Source: Natrinema versiforme
Lineage (GTDB): Archaea; Halobacteriota; Halobacteria; Halobacteriales; Natrialbaceae
Reading direction: 5' to 3'
NCBI RefSeq assembly: GCF_005576615.1
Contig: NZ_CP040331.1
Location: forward strand, 62,001-126,000
Length of the DNA stretch: 64,000 bases
This document shows positions 27,585 through 35,766 of this stretch, in pieces. The stretch's first letter is position 1. The number at the start of each line of letters is the position of its first letter. A program made the position numbers and the translations under genes. Under the pieces are notes generated by a model, which searched no databases, was not told where the DNA came from, and saw only the letters and a program-made list of their open reading frames with translations.

Positions 27585-27676
27585 AAGAAAAACAAACAGC
27601 TGTGACCGGTTCGAACAGCCTACTGGGTTAGTTCTGTCCCGGCGATTATTCATAGTCCTGTACTAATAGTGGGGCA

Positions 27677-29059
27677 ATGTCATTAGAGTCGGAAGAAATT
27701 CACCAGCTGCTAGAATGGGCAATTGACTGGCAACACGATATCAGCCGTAATTCGACACCTGATGCGTTTGAAGCAAGCGAACGCTCGTCGTCACCGTGGG
27801 CTCGCCATCGTTCAAATTATGCGTTCGAGAAACTAGCACAGGAGACTTTCCCGCTCTATGACTTGGGAATTGCTCCATCTGATATAATGTCAGATGTGAT
27901 GGGCATCATCCAAGACCTGGCATTCGAATCGGACGCTGAGGTAGACTGGGACGAATATCACTATCCCGTTGAGGAATCGATTGAAGAAGATGGACTGGTA
28001 TCGACGTACGAGGCAAAAGTCAATCAGGTCATTGCTGAAATCGGGCAGGGTGAGCAACTGGAAACTATCTTCTATTTCCCGTTGAATATACAATGGGCTG
28101 GCTCTCCGCCAGAAATTGAGATTTTCGATATTACCTTCCAGCCAATCTCTGAGTCTGAATGGTCTGAGCAGCTTTCAGAATTTAGAAGGTATCCCGACAC
28201 ATTCGGAACTGGGACGGTGGAGTCGCTGTGTGAGGATACAGATTATAGCTATTGGACGACGACTATTCAGTCGAAAGGACGTAGCTATGCAGCGAATAAG
28301 CTCAATACTGCTCTGAATCTGTTGTGTGCGAAGATCAATCATACACTCTATTGTTGGGAAATTCAGCGATTGAGCGAGCGGGACCAGTCCTCGCCAGGGA
28401 ACCCACGGTGGTCATGGATACAAGAACCGATGGCTGTCCTTACAGCTGGCACTGACCATCCATTAGAGGTCGCCATCACCAATAGGAGTTCACCTCGCAC
28501 TGTGGACTTGGATTGGACTAATGGAGATCTGCCGGAGCGGTTTGAGGAGATCCCGTCCTTCAATTATGGCGCTGATGGACTTGCAGGGATATTCCAAGAT
28601 GCTCTTTTAGAGTATCAGCGAGCAATGCTCGAGACAGAACGTCAGAATGCATTTTTCGGATTTTGGCGGTGTATTGAAGAACTCACATTAGCTGGGCACG
28701 GTGAAAAAAGCGAAATCGTTGACCGGGCGATGTGGGCATATAGTGTCAGTGCCAGTGAGGCCCACGAAATATTTTTCAAAACCATCACTGAGCAGCTCTA
28801 TGACACACGGAACAAATGGGTCCACGAAGCAAACTGGGGGGACATCTGGGAAATCCATGAACGCGTGGCCAAGTACTTAGCTGATTCATTGATTCAATTA
28901 TATATAGACGATTTCTATGGGCTGGATCAAAACGTGGTGGCAGAGGCCTTCCGATATGCCCGTATGGAAGAGCCCCAGCGAGAAAAGAAGCAACGCCAGG
29001 CCAAACAACGTCTGGAGGCACTAAATGAACTCAATAATATCGAGCAAGACTGTCCATAG
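27677..29059 (+). CDS. HEPN-domain protein (ApeA-like), possible defence RNase
   Basis: 460 residues with visibly lower G+C than its neighbours. The C-terminal third carries the HEPN ribonuclease signature R-x4-H as RNKWVH (Arg378, His383) in a helical context (FFGFWRCIEELTL ... FFKTITEQLYDTRNKWVHE). The N-terminal 250 residues are unrecognised and could be a sensor, as in ApeA-type abortive-infection proteins. It has its own promoter region and stands alone between two stem-loop genes. Base composition and position suggest recent transfer. Confidence 0.7.
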   Translation: MSLESEEIHQLLEWAIDWQHDISRNSTPDAFEASERSSSPWARHRSNYAFEKLAQETFPLYDLGIAPSDIMSDVMGIIQDLAFESDAEVDWDEYHYPVEESIEEDGLVSTYEAKVNQVIAEIGQGEQLETIFYFPLNIQWAGSPPEIEIFDITFQPISESEWSEQLSEFRRYPDTFGTGTVESLCEDTDYSYWTTTIQSKGRSYAANKLNTALNLLCAKINHTLYCWEIQRLSERDQSSPGNPRWSWIQEPMAVLTAGTDHPLEVAITNRSSPRTVDLDWTNGDLPERFEEIPSFNYGADGLAGIFQDALLEYQRAMLETERQNAFFGFWRCIEELTLAGHGEKSEIVDRAMWAYSVSASEAHEIFFKTITEQLYDTRNKWVHEANWGDIWEIHERVAKYLADSLIQLYIDDFYGLDQNVVAEAFRYARMEEPQREKKQRQAKQRLEALNELNNIEQDCP

Positions 29060-29217
29060 TTGATTTGGCGGTTTACAGGTTGGGCAAGTAGTGTGCGAAG
29101 CTCTCCGGCGGAGTCCTGAGCTAGCGAAGGTCTCGGAGAACTTCGACCCTCGCGATTCCGATGTCGTGGTCCGTAAGGTCCTAAACTTTCGTAGACCTCA
29201 AAGTCATCGTAGCCGTT

Positions 29218-31026
29218 CTAATTTTCGGCAGGATTTGGAAGCACCTCGTGGGAATCGTTCGTGCTGACGAGCAAACACTGCCTCGTAATGCTCCCGCTGG
29301 GACACCGCAGTCCCGTCTTCCTGCTCTGATTTTGTTGCAGTCCTCCCTCTGCCCGGCTTCGTGTCGTAGTGAGGGACGAAGAACGGTACTCGGACAATCG
29401 GGTCTGACGGCCACTCGCCGGGTCCTGTTCACTGTTGGCCGCGGACTGAACGCCAGGCACCGACACGGTTTCTGAATCCTCCGTGCCGGCCTCAGAACGG
29501 ACACGCTCGCAGGTGGGGCGTGATGGAAAGCTGGCGTGATTTCCCCGCGCCGTGTAGACACAGGGATTCGCCGTTTCCATCCGACTCCCAGAGAGGTGTT
29601 TTCGTCCGACATTGACCGCGCCGACCACATCTCGGTCGCACTCATACTCACAGCTGGGACAGTAGAAGTGGCCGCCGTTGCGTAACTCGGTGTGATCTGT
29701 CGGGGCCTTCACGGTCTTGCCGCGTTCGCCACATCGCGGACAGTAGCGTGATGTCCCCCAGGGATTCACCGTCTCGACGTCGAGCCCGAGGAGGTCACCC
29801 TTGTACCGGAGCCGCTCAAGTAACTTCCCATGGGCCCACGTCGAGATGCTCCATGCCGTCACGCCACCCGTCTCTTCGGCCTCAAACTGCCCTAGCGACT
29901 CGAGGACGATCGTCTCGCACTCGTGAACGGCCGCGAGCCACACCAGCTGATTTGCTACATCGTGCTGGATCTGGTCGCGGAGACGTCGCTCCTTCCGTCG
30001 CGTCCGGCGATATTCGCTGAGGAGGTGAGCGAACTGCTCGGTATGGCTCTTGCCCTGTTGGCGGAGTTCGGCAAGGCGGCTGTCTATGCCCTCGGCGTCG
30101 GCTTTCACTCGAAACAGTTTGTCCTTCGCGTGGTGGTCGACGAAGTTGGGTGGCGCGATCTGGGATTCATCTTTCCCGTCTTCAGATCCGTCTAACACAA
30201 CCGCAGTTGCCTGCTTTTTCACGCCGAGGTCCACAGCGAGAACACGGTCGGAAGTGGTGTCTACGGAGGTCTCGGGAACATCCACTGGCACGTCCAGCGT
30301 ATAGCCGTATTCGGAGGAATGCAGTGTCGGCGCTTTCAGCTCCCCTGCCTCAAGCATCTCGTTGAACCGTTGGTGGGCTGGGAACCGTATTTCGTGCTCT
30401 GTCCAGTCGGCATACGAGTTGGGCGATAGCGAATCCGGCGCCTTCAGCATCACCACGACTTCTCCGTCCGCGGCTTGGACCTCGTGGATGTCTCCACGAC
30501 TGTCCGGGCCGAAGGGAACCGTGTCGTCGGGCTGGGGACAGTCGACGAGGTCCGTGTATGCTTCAGGAAATCGGCCATTCCGGTCGTAATGATTGTTTAG
30601 CTGCTCGACGACGGTTTCGATATTGCTCCACTGGATGTACGGTGAGTCTCCACTATCGAATAGGCGGCTTCGAAGCTGCTGCCATCCAACCCGCCTGATT
30701 TTTCGTTCCTCGACAGTTTCGACGATGAACTGGAAGGCACGGTACTTCTCACGATGAGCTTTTAGAATCCGAGTAACACGATGGTAGATACATCGCTTGA
30801 ATCGGTTGTAGAGGTATGCGTCTGTGTCCTCGAACGGCTCGTACTCGTCGTCTCGGACGTAGGTGTGGTCGTTGCTATCGCGGGACTGAATCGCTTCGAG
30901 GTGCCTGTCTCGCCAGTATTCTTCCTTGAGCAATCGACGGAGATGGCGTTGCCCGAGCTCTAGGATTCGGGAACAGGCAGCGTGATACTCTCGGGGAATA
31001 TGGAATTGTTCAGTGAGGTGGGTCAT
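29218..31026 (-). CDS. large TnpB-family protein (RNA-guided nuclease/IS200-IS605 accessory)
   Basis: 602 residues, longer than ordinary TnpB (about 400). The RuvC-like core is complete: RuvC-I Asp in VLAVDLGVKK (about 265), RuvC-II Glu in TIVLESLGQF (about 373), a CPRC/CPSC zinc ribbon (about 428-460) and RuvC-III Asp in DRDVVGAVN (about 465). The last 120 residues are low-complexity and polar. No TnpA lies nearby. The conserved stem-loop of host-type genes precedes it by 21 nt, so it may be under cellular control. The 158 nt downstream would be the place for an omega-RNA. Confidence 0.85.
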   Translation of the reverse strand: MTHLTEQFHIPREYHAACSRILELGQRHLRRLLKEEYWRDRHLEAIQSRDSNDHTYVRDDEYEPFEDTDAYLYNRFKRCIYHRVTRILKAHREKYRAFQFIVETVEERKIRRVGWQQLRSRLFDSGDSPYIQWSNIETVVEQLNNHYDRNGRFPEAYTDLVDCPQPDDTVPFGPDSRGDIHEVQAADGEVVVMLKAPDSLSPNSYADWTEHEIRFPAHQRFNEMLEAGELKAPTLHSSEYGYTLDVPVDVPETSVDTTSDRVLAVDLGVKKQATAVVLDGSEDGKDESQIAPPNFVDHHAKDKLFRVKADAEGIDSRLAELRQQGKSHTEQFAHLLSEYRRTRRKERRLRDQIQHDVANQLVWLAAVHECETIVLESLGQFEAEETGGVTAWSISTWAHGKLLERLRYKGDLLGLDVETVNPWGTSRYCPRCGERGKTVKAPTDHTELRNGGHFYCPSCEYECDRDVVGAVNVGRKHLSGSRMETANPCVYTARGNHASFPSRPTCERVRSEAGTEDSETVSVPGVQSAANSEQDPASGRQTRLSEYRSSSLTTTRSRAEGGLQQNQSRKTGLRCPSGSITRQCLLVSTNDSHEVLPNPAEN

Positions 31027-31047
31027 TTGTTGGCCTCGTGGTTCTCT

Positions 31048-31069
31048 CCCCCGCACCCCTTCTGGGGGG
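31048..31069 (-). promoter_or_regulatory. conserved 5' stem-loop, copy 5
   Basis: On the minus strand TGTTTATTG is followed by CCCCC, a loop containing AGAAGGGGTG, and GGGGG. It is 21 nt before the TnpB start codon. Confidence 0.65.
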
Positions 31070-31120
31070 CAATAAACAGCCTCAGGAGCGAGACATCCGG
31101 ATTCATCGTTATACCGCCGC

Positions 31121-31309
31121 TCAGGACTCGATCTGTGTTCCGGCGTCCCCGCTGTCTTCCGGCTGGGAGAGCAGACTCACGTCTTGCAGGAGAGCTCTCG
31201 CTGCCTCTATCCGCTCCTGATCTGCGTTGTCGAGTCCGGCCGTCTCGATGCGTTTGAGATTGGTGAGTGAGCGATGCAGTCGATATCCGGGTGTGTTGCG
31301 TGGGTCCAT
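31121..31309 (-). CDS. small haloarchaeal protein
   Basis: 62 residues, MDPRNTPGYRLHRSLTNLKR onward, mostly helical with a basic N-terminus and acidic C-terminus. It precedes the TnpB gene on the same strand with the stem-loop between them. A long inverted repeat (31384-31425) lies 75 nt upstream, in promoter position. Function unknown. Confidence 0.6.
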   Translation of the reverse strand: MDPRNTPGYRLHRSLTNLKRIETAGLDNADQERIEAARALLQDVSLLSQPEDSGDAGTQIES

Positions 31310-31383
31310 TTGAAGCGCCTCGCCGATTCACGGCGCAGAGAAACCTCTCCGGCTGCGGGTAGCTGTCGGACGGGGCCTGCTCG

Positions 31384-31425
31384 TTAACCAACATTGGTGT
31401 GTTTCTGTGTCGCTATGTTGGTTAA
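31384..31425. promoter_or_regulatory. TTAACCAAC dyad, copy 1
   Basis: TTAACCAACAT and its exact reverse complement ATGTTGGTTAA are separated by 20 nt. It lies 75 nt upstream of the 62-residue gene and overlaps the stop codon of the next gene. A matching dyad of nearly equal total length occurs at 40693-40733, also upstream of a small minus-strand gene. Confidence 0.6.
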
Positions 31426-32330
31426 GGCGAGTCCTGACCCGCTTTGCTGGGTCCGTAGCGAGCTGAGCCACACACCCGGCACTCCCAGATCGGTTGCCCC
31501 GTCCACGCCGCATCCGGAACCGACTCATGGGTCTTGAACCGATGGTTGGTCGCGCGTCCACAGGTTTGACACTCGAGTTCCTGCGTCGTCGGTACCGACG
31601 ACGCCTGGCGATCAGCCGCAGCCTCGCCAGTGGATTCGGTCAGCGCCATCGCTGGAACCAGCCACACCGCATCGTCGGCGTCGTCGAGGACCGCGTCGAG
31701 ACGCGACACGTCGCGGATGCCGTCCCCACGCTGGTCGTAGAGGCGCGTCGGGGCCTGCTCCGGACGTTCCGACGCTCCCTGCCCGTGCCACCCAGTCCGG
31801 TCACGGGCGGCACTGAGAAGCCGCTCTCCCTCCGCTGCCGACACCTGTACTGCGTCGGGGAGTGAGGGCCATTGCTCGGCCAGCTGGCGCGCCGGCGCCT
31901 CGTCGAGATCATAGATGAGCGTGTAGTCGTCGACGGCCGGCTCCGCCTCGTTGGCAGAGAGGAGGTTCGCAGCGGCGCCGCCCTTCGCGACGGCGCCGTA
32001 GAACGTGGTCGACTCGACGACCAGGTGGACGATGCCGAGGCACGTCGTCGACGCTGCCTCGTTCGTGCTAGTGGCGTCACTCCCGAGATGGTTAGTGAGA
32101 CAGAACCGGCATTTCGTCTGGCCGTCTGGGACTGACGCCCCACAGGACCGGCACTCCGTGTTTGATTCAGTCGCGTCGCTCGGATACCCTTTCTCGGTTG
32201 TGGCAACGCGCTGCCGATGGGTTGCACTGTCACCGCATTCGCTAAGTTTCTCATCCGGAATATGCGATGCTTCGCCGATCGGTCGGAGTTCTTCGAAGTC
32301 CGTGTAGTAGTCGTTCATCGATTGGCTCAT
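31422..32330 (-). CDS. accessory zinc-ribbon protein
   Basis: 302 residues. An N-terminal ribbon (CRSCGASVPDGQTKCRFC) and a C-terminal ribbon (CQTCGRATNHRF ... CRVC) flank a central region with DYTLIYDLDEAPARQLAEQW. It has no catalytic motif I recognise. Paired ribbons suggest binding of nucleic acid or a protein partner. It is a single gene with start ATG 32330. Confidence 0.75.
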   Translation of the reverse strand: MSQSMNDYYTDFEELRPIGEASHIPDEKLSECGDSATHRQRVATTEKGYPSDATESNTECRSCGASVPDGQTKCRFCLTNHLGSDATSTNEAASTTCLGIVHLVVESTTFYGAVAKGGAAANLLSANEAEPAVDDYTLIYDLDEAPARQLAEQWPSLPDAVQVSAAEGERLLSAARDRTGWHGQGASERPEQAPTRLYDQRGDGIRDVSRLDAVLDDADDAVWLVPAMALTESTGEAAADRQASSVPTTQELECQTCGRATNHRFKTHESVPDAAWTGQPIWECRVCGSARYGPSKAGQDSP

Positions 32331-32464
32331 GGATTCGTCCGTAATGGTACTTCAACCTGAGGGGGTGGCAATCCTCCTTGAACGGTGTTGTATTCAGGGA
32401 TGACGCCTCCGCTGAAGGTAACTAGCCCCTCGCACGGCAATTGGAGACAGTCGGTGGTAGTCCT

Positions 32465-33328
32465 CTATTGCACGCACATCGACCACGTTCCGTCCTCGTC
32501 AATTTCGAGAACGGCATCGAATAACGGTCGGAGGGTCTCAACCGTCTTCTCGTCATACGCCTCGGGATCTAGATGGAAGTGCGCTATCGCTCCTGCCGAC
32601 GAGAGACGCCTGGTAAGGAGATGGAGAAATCTGAACGCCCGATTGAGTTCTGTGGCTTCGAGAAGATCTGTGAGTGAATGGAAGCAGACGACGGGTTGCT
32701 CATCGGTACTTTCCCACTCCGAAAGCTGTTCACTAATTCGTATTCCGAGGGTCGTCAGATCCGATGGGTCGAGAACGGTGTTAACCTCTATCCGTTCAGG
32801 TGGAAGCGCATTCTTGGAAGGCCGTGATGCAGATGATCGTGTGAAGTCTCCAACATTGATGAGTGAAATACGTGCGGGGGTCTCTTCCTCGAACTCCCAT
32901 GCGTTGAGTCGGTTCGTGCCTTGGGACTCGTACGTTACCCCGAGCACATTTGCCCGACTGGTTGGGACGGCGGACAACAAGTCGTCGCATCCCTCCTCTT
33001 CAGAGTGACTGCTGCTTGGCGCGAGAAACAGCACGTTTGTCTCTTGATCAAGTTCTCTGGACCCAGCGTCCGATGCTCCTCGAATCGTTATCGTGCCATC
33101 GTTAGTAACCTCCACTACACACTCATCGTATTCGAACGACACCGAGAGATCTGTCTCCTCTGGCTTGTCGAACAGGGCGTTCAATGCGTCCACATCGATT
33201 ACGTCTTGTAATGGCGTGAGTGCGGTCGGTTCAACACCTTTGAACCATGCCACTGCTCGAATCACTCCTGTACTCGGACTATCTCCGTAGTTGAAGGATG
33301 GGGGGTTGGTCTCGTTGTTTGGTCCCAT
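32465..33328 (-). CDS. HalOD1 domain plus DUF7504-like signalling protein
   Basis: 287 residues. The first 85 are a HalOD1 output domain (VIDVDALNALFDKPEETD). Residues about 90-285 resemble the RecA-like DUF7504 module (TNVLFLAPSSSHSEEEGCDDLL ends there; later VVCFHSLTDLLEATELN and HFHLDPEAYDEKTVETL) without an obvious Walker A lysine. Haloarchaea use this pair in signalling. Partner unknown; it is divergent from the small HTH gene at 33518. Confidence 0.75.
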   Translation of the reverse strand: MGPNNETNPPSFNYGDSPSTGVIRAVAWFKGVEPTALTPLQDVIDVDALNALFDKPEETDLSVSFEYDECVVEVTNDGTITIRGASDAGSRELDQETNVLFLAPSSSHSEEEGCDDLLSAVPTSRANVLGVTYESQGTNRLNAWEFEEETPARISLINVGDFTRSSASRPSKNALPPERIEVNTVLDPSDLTTLGIRISEQLSEWESTDEQPVVCFHSLTDLLEATELNRAFRFLHLLTRRLSSAGAIAHFHLDPEAYDEKTVETLRPLFDAVLEIDEDGTWSMCVQ

Positions 33329-33454
33329 TGATAGTTACACCGTTGAGTACGATTCTCCCGCCGGGGCCTGTTCGGTGGACCGGAAACGTAATTTGGGGTG
33401 GTACATAGATTCCAATTCTCCTGGTCCAATAGGTCTTTTGACTTGTTTGCTTTT

Positions 33455-33504
33455 TCTGACCGGTCAGAGATATCTATTCTATGAGTTTCCCCAGACCGGT
33501 CAGA
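33455..33504 (+). promoter_or_regulatory. two TCTGACCGGTCAGA-type operator sites
   Basis: A perfect 14-bp palindrome TCTGACCGGTCAGA (33455-33468) and a near copy CCAGACCGGTCAGA (33491-33504) have centres 36 bp apart. They sit just before the small winged-helix gene, which probably represses itself, and may also serve the divergent HalOD1 gene. Confidence 0.65.
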
Positions 33505-33517
33505 ATACCCTGTGGTA

Positions 33518-33751
33518 ATGGGCGGTCTCATCAGCGATACCAAATTGGATATCCTCCGACAGCTACGTTCTGAACCACTTCACGGCTATGGGCTTGCCGC
33601 TGAACTGAACCTGAGTCATGGGTATATCTACACACATCTCGGCGAGCTACAGGAGGCAGGGATGATCGAAGTAGCGGAGGAACGCGACGGGAAGAAGATC
33701 TACCGACTTACCCAGAACGGTCAATATTTGGTGAAAGCCTTCGACGATTAA
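33518..33751 (+). CDS. small winged-helix transcriptional regulator (PadR-like)
   Basis: 77 residues from ATG 33518 (MGGLISDTKLDILRQLRSEP); a GTG two codons earlier is possible. The whole protein is one winged helix: LHGYGLAAELNLSHGYIYTHL is the recognition region and the wing follows (DGKKIYRLTQNG). PadR-like proteins bind palindromes as dimers, and two such palindromes lie directly upstream. Confidence 0.85.
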   Translation: MGGLISDTKLDILRQLRSEPLHGYGLAAELNLSHGYIYTHLGELQEAGMIEVAEERDGKKIYRLTQNGQYLVKAFDD

Positions 33752-33773
33752 CCAAGGTTTCAGAGCCTTCGCG

Positions 33774-34718
33774 CTACGCGGGGGCTGACGTCGAATCGTC
33801 GACCTCCTCTAGTTCGTTCCATCGTGTGCGTATCGTTACTGGCGTTGTCTCCGCCACCTCTGCGAGATCTGTTTGCGTGAGAAATTGTCCCTGCTCTCGA
33901 GCAGCCTTATAGAGGCAGGCCGCTGCGACACCTGTCGGTTGGCATCCATTCGAGATAATTGTCTCTTCAGCGCTCTTTGCGAGTTCAAACGCCCGCTGTC
34001 GGACCGTGTCAGCGACGTCCAATTCTGACGCAAAGCGCGGAATGAACGACTGCGGCCTCCTCGGTGGGGTGGGAAGCCCTAATTCTGTATTCAGCGTTTT
34101 GTACGCGTTTCTCACTCGAGACAGTTCGACGCGTGCTGAATCAGCGACCTCATCGAGTATCACTGCTTGACCGTTACACCGGCAGGCCCCGTAGACGCTG
34201 GCCGCGGCGATGGCCTCGATGGATCTGCCACGAAGCAGATCCTCGTTCTGGGCGCTCCGGAAGAGCTGACACGCCTGGTCACGGACCGAATCTGAGAGTT
34301 CGAGCGCACTCGCCAGCCGGCGGACTTCGCCCAGCCCGTGTGCGAGATTCCGTTCCGCTTTCGACCGCCAGCGCCCACGGGTCTGCTCACGGCGCATCCG
34401 CGCGAGTCGCCGTCGCTTCTTCCCGGAGAGTTCGTTTCCCTTCGCGTCGGTGCCGCGACCGATTTCCGTCGACAGGCCGCGATCGTGGCGAGCCGCAGTA
34501 AGTGGGGCGCCTGTCCGCTCGCGCTCCTCGTCGTCGTACGCCCGCCACTCCGGCCCGTGATCGATGCGCTGTTCGTCGATGACCAGCCCACAGTCTTCGC
34601 AGATTGTTTCGACCGCGTTCGTGGTGACTCGGCCGTCACATTCGGGGCATTGGTTCGTGCTCGATTCTGTTCGGACGTCTTCGTCGAAGCCAGTTTCGTA
34701 GATGTCTCTGGTTGCCAT
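33774..34718 (-). CDS. tfb: transcription initiation factor IIB (TFB paralogue)
   Basis: 314 residues from ATG 34718 (MATRDIYETGFDEDV). A zinc ribbon (CPECDG ... CEDCG) is followed by the B-finger region and two cyclin-like repeats (SDSVRDQACQLFRSAQ and ADTVRQRAFELAKSAE). It recruits RNA polymerase to TBP-bound promoters. Haloarchaea carry many TFB copies with different target sets. A longer frame upstream runs through the stem-loop (34758-34776) and is not coding. It is divergent from the zinc-ribbon microprotein operon. Confidence 0.95.
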   Translation of the reverse strand: MATRDIYETGFDEDVRTESSTNQCPECDGRVTTNAVETICEDCGLVIDEQRIDHGPEWRAYDDEERERTGAPLTAARHDRGLSTEIGRGTDAKGNELSGKKRRRLARMRREQTRGRWRSKAERNLAHGLGEVRRLASALELSDSVRDQACQLFRSAQNEDLLRGRSIEAIAAASVYGACRCNGQAVILDEVADSARVELSRVRNAYKTLNTELGLPTPPRRPQSFIPRFASELDVADTVRQRAFELAKSAEETIISNGCQPTGVAAACLYKAAREQGQFLTQTDLAEVAETTPVTIRTRWNELEEVDDSTSAPA

Positions 34719-34757
34719 CGTTCTCACCGTGATCGGGGAACTCGCCAGTACAGTGAG

Positions 34758-34776
34758 CCCCTCACCCATTGAGGGG
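34758..34776 (-). promoter_or_regulatory. conserved 5' stem-loop, copy 6
   Basis: On the minus strand TCTATTGTC is followed by CCCCTC, loop AATGGGT, GAGGGG. The stem is a perfect 6 bp with a third sequence type while the GGGT loop is kept. It is 39 nt before the TFB start codon. Confidence 0.7.
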
Positions 34777-34870
34777 GACAATAGACTCTATGCGGGACTG
34801 CAGCTCCTTCAGGGGGACCGATGCCGCCAAATCCTTATTAACTGTAAATGGGTACTACCCGGTACAAAGA

Positions 34871-34963
34871 ATGCCTCTCTGCCCTGATTGTCGAGATGAC
34901 GCGATGAAAGGCCTGATCCAGAACGCAGAACAGGTGTGTGACGAGTGCGGGGAGACGTTCTAA
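34871..34963 (+). CDS. 30-residue zinc-ribbon microprotein 1
   Basis: A complete ORF from ATG 34871 to TAA 34963 encoding 30 residues: MPLCPDC near the start and CDECGETF at the end. The CxxC ... CxxCG spacing is a minimal zinc ribbon. TTATTA at 34835-34840 is placed for a TATA box of a nearly leaderless transcript. The next microprotein starts 4 nt after the stop. It is too short for routine gene finding, but two tandem homologues with the same ends support it. Confidence 0.75.
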   Translation: MPLCPDCRDDAMKGLIQNAEQVCDECGETF

Positions 34964-34967
34964 AACG

Positions 34968-35078
34968 ATGCCGTTGTGCCCTGACTGTAAAGACGGAGCA
35001 CTGACCTACAGCGCCCAGCTTGCGGACGGAGAAGAGAAAGACGACCGAACGTGCGACGACTGCGGAGAATCCTTCTAA
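34968..35078 (+). CDS. 36-residue zinc-ribbon microprotein 2
   Basis: ATG 34968 to TAA 35078. It starts MPLCPDCKDGALTY and ends CDDCGESF, matching microproteins 1 and 3 at both cysteine pairs, with a longer charged middle (DGEEKDDRT). It begins 4 nt after the stop of microprotein 1. All sequence that varies lies between the two cysteine pairs. Confidence 0.75.
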   Translation: MPLCPDCKDGALTYSAQLADGEEKDDRTCDDCGESF

Positions 35079-35088
35079 CAACAAAACC

Positions 35089-35187
35089 ATGCCTGTATGC
35101 CCCCGATGCAAGGACGAGTCCAGCTTCAATACCATCTCGAAAGGCGACGGCGACCGGACCTGTGACGAGTGCGGCAGAAAGTTTTGA
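35089..35187 (+). CDS. 32-residue zinc-ribbon microprotein 3
   Basis: ATG 35089 to TGA 35187: MPVCPRCKDESSF at the start and CDECGRKF at the end. The stop is immediately followed by the ATG of the membrane protein gene (TGAATG), so the two are translationally linked. Three consecutive paralogues of this size are unusual. Confidence 0.75.
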   Translation: MPVCPRCKDESSFNTISKGDGDRTCDECGRKF

Positions 35188-35766
35188 ATGACAAACGACG
35201 AGGGTAGCGACGAACAGCAAGACGGCAACAGCGATGGGGACCGTAATAGCGATGACGTAGATCTTTCTCAGCTGGCCCTCGAAGAAATCCGGCTTCGATA
35301 CCAGGAAGAAGCAGAACGGCGAACCTCTGTCGAATCCAAAATCGGTACCGTACTGACAGTCGACGCAATCATCGTCTCTGTAGTCAGCATCTTTTCCCAC
35401 CTGAACATTATGCACTACGCGGCGATGGCCGTCGCACTGATTTCAGTCTTCAATGGCATTACTGCTCTCTGGGTCCGAGACTACCACAGTCCGGGCCTCA
35501 ATATCGAAGACTATCTGCAGTACATCGATGATCCGCCGGAACCAGTTCGTCGGGAACTTGTTAAATCGTATCTCACCGTGATTACGGGGAACGAGGAAAC
35601 TGATGGCCCAGATATGTTCTTCAAAGGGAACCGGACCAGAAACGACGAGAAAATGGCGAAACTGGATCAGTGCTTGAAATTGACTGCTGTCTCCTTGACG
35701 TTGATTCTATTACATCCTATTCCGAGACTAATACAGAGTACTGGGTTATTGGAGTACCTACTTTGA
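35188..35766 (+). CDS. membrane protein coupled to the zinc-ribbon microproteins
   Basis: 192 residues. After 30 acidic residues comes an amphipathic helix (LEEIRLRYQEEAERR), a pair of membrane helices (about 53-71 and 78-97) and a third near 163-185 (LTAVSLTLILLHPI). The order of cytosolic helix plus two helices plus one recalls small pore-forming effectors of the SLATT/Pycsar kind, but I cannot assign it. ATG directly abuts the stop of microprotein 3. Confidence 0.7.
   Translation: MTNDEGSDEQQDGNSDGDRNSDDVDLSQLALEEIRLRYQEEAERRTSVESKIGTVLTVDAIIVSVVSIFSHLNIMHYAAMAVALISVFNGITALWVRDYHSPGLNIEDYLQYIDDPPEPVRRELVKSYLTVITGNEETDGPDMFFKGNRTRNDEKMAKLDQCLKLTAVSLTLILLHPIPRLIQSTGLLEYLL

Noticed and set aside
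31384-31425. Reading the TTAACCAAC dyad as a dif/Xer site
   Set aside because: The arms are 20-23 nt apart, not the 6-8 nt typical of tyrosine-recombinase core sites, and no integrase gene is in the window.
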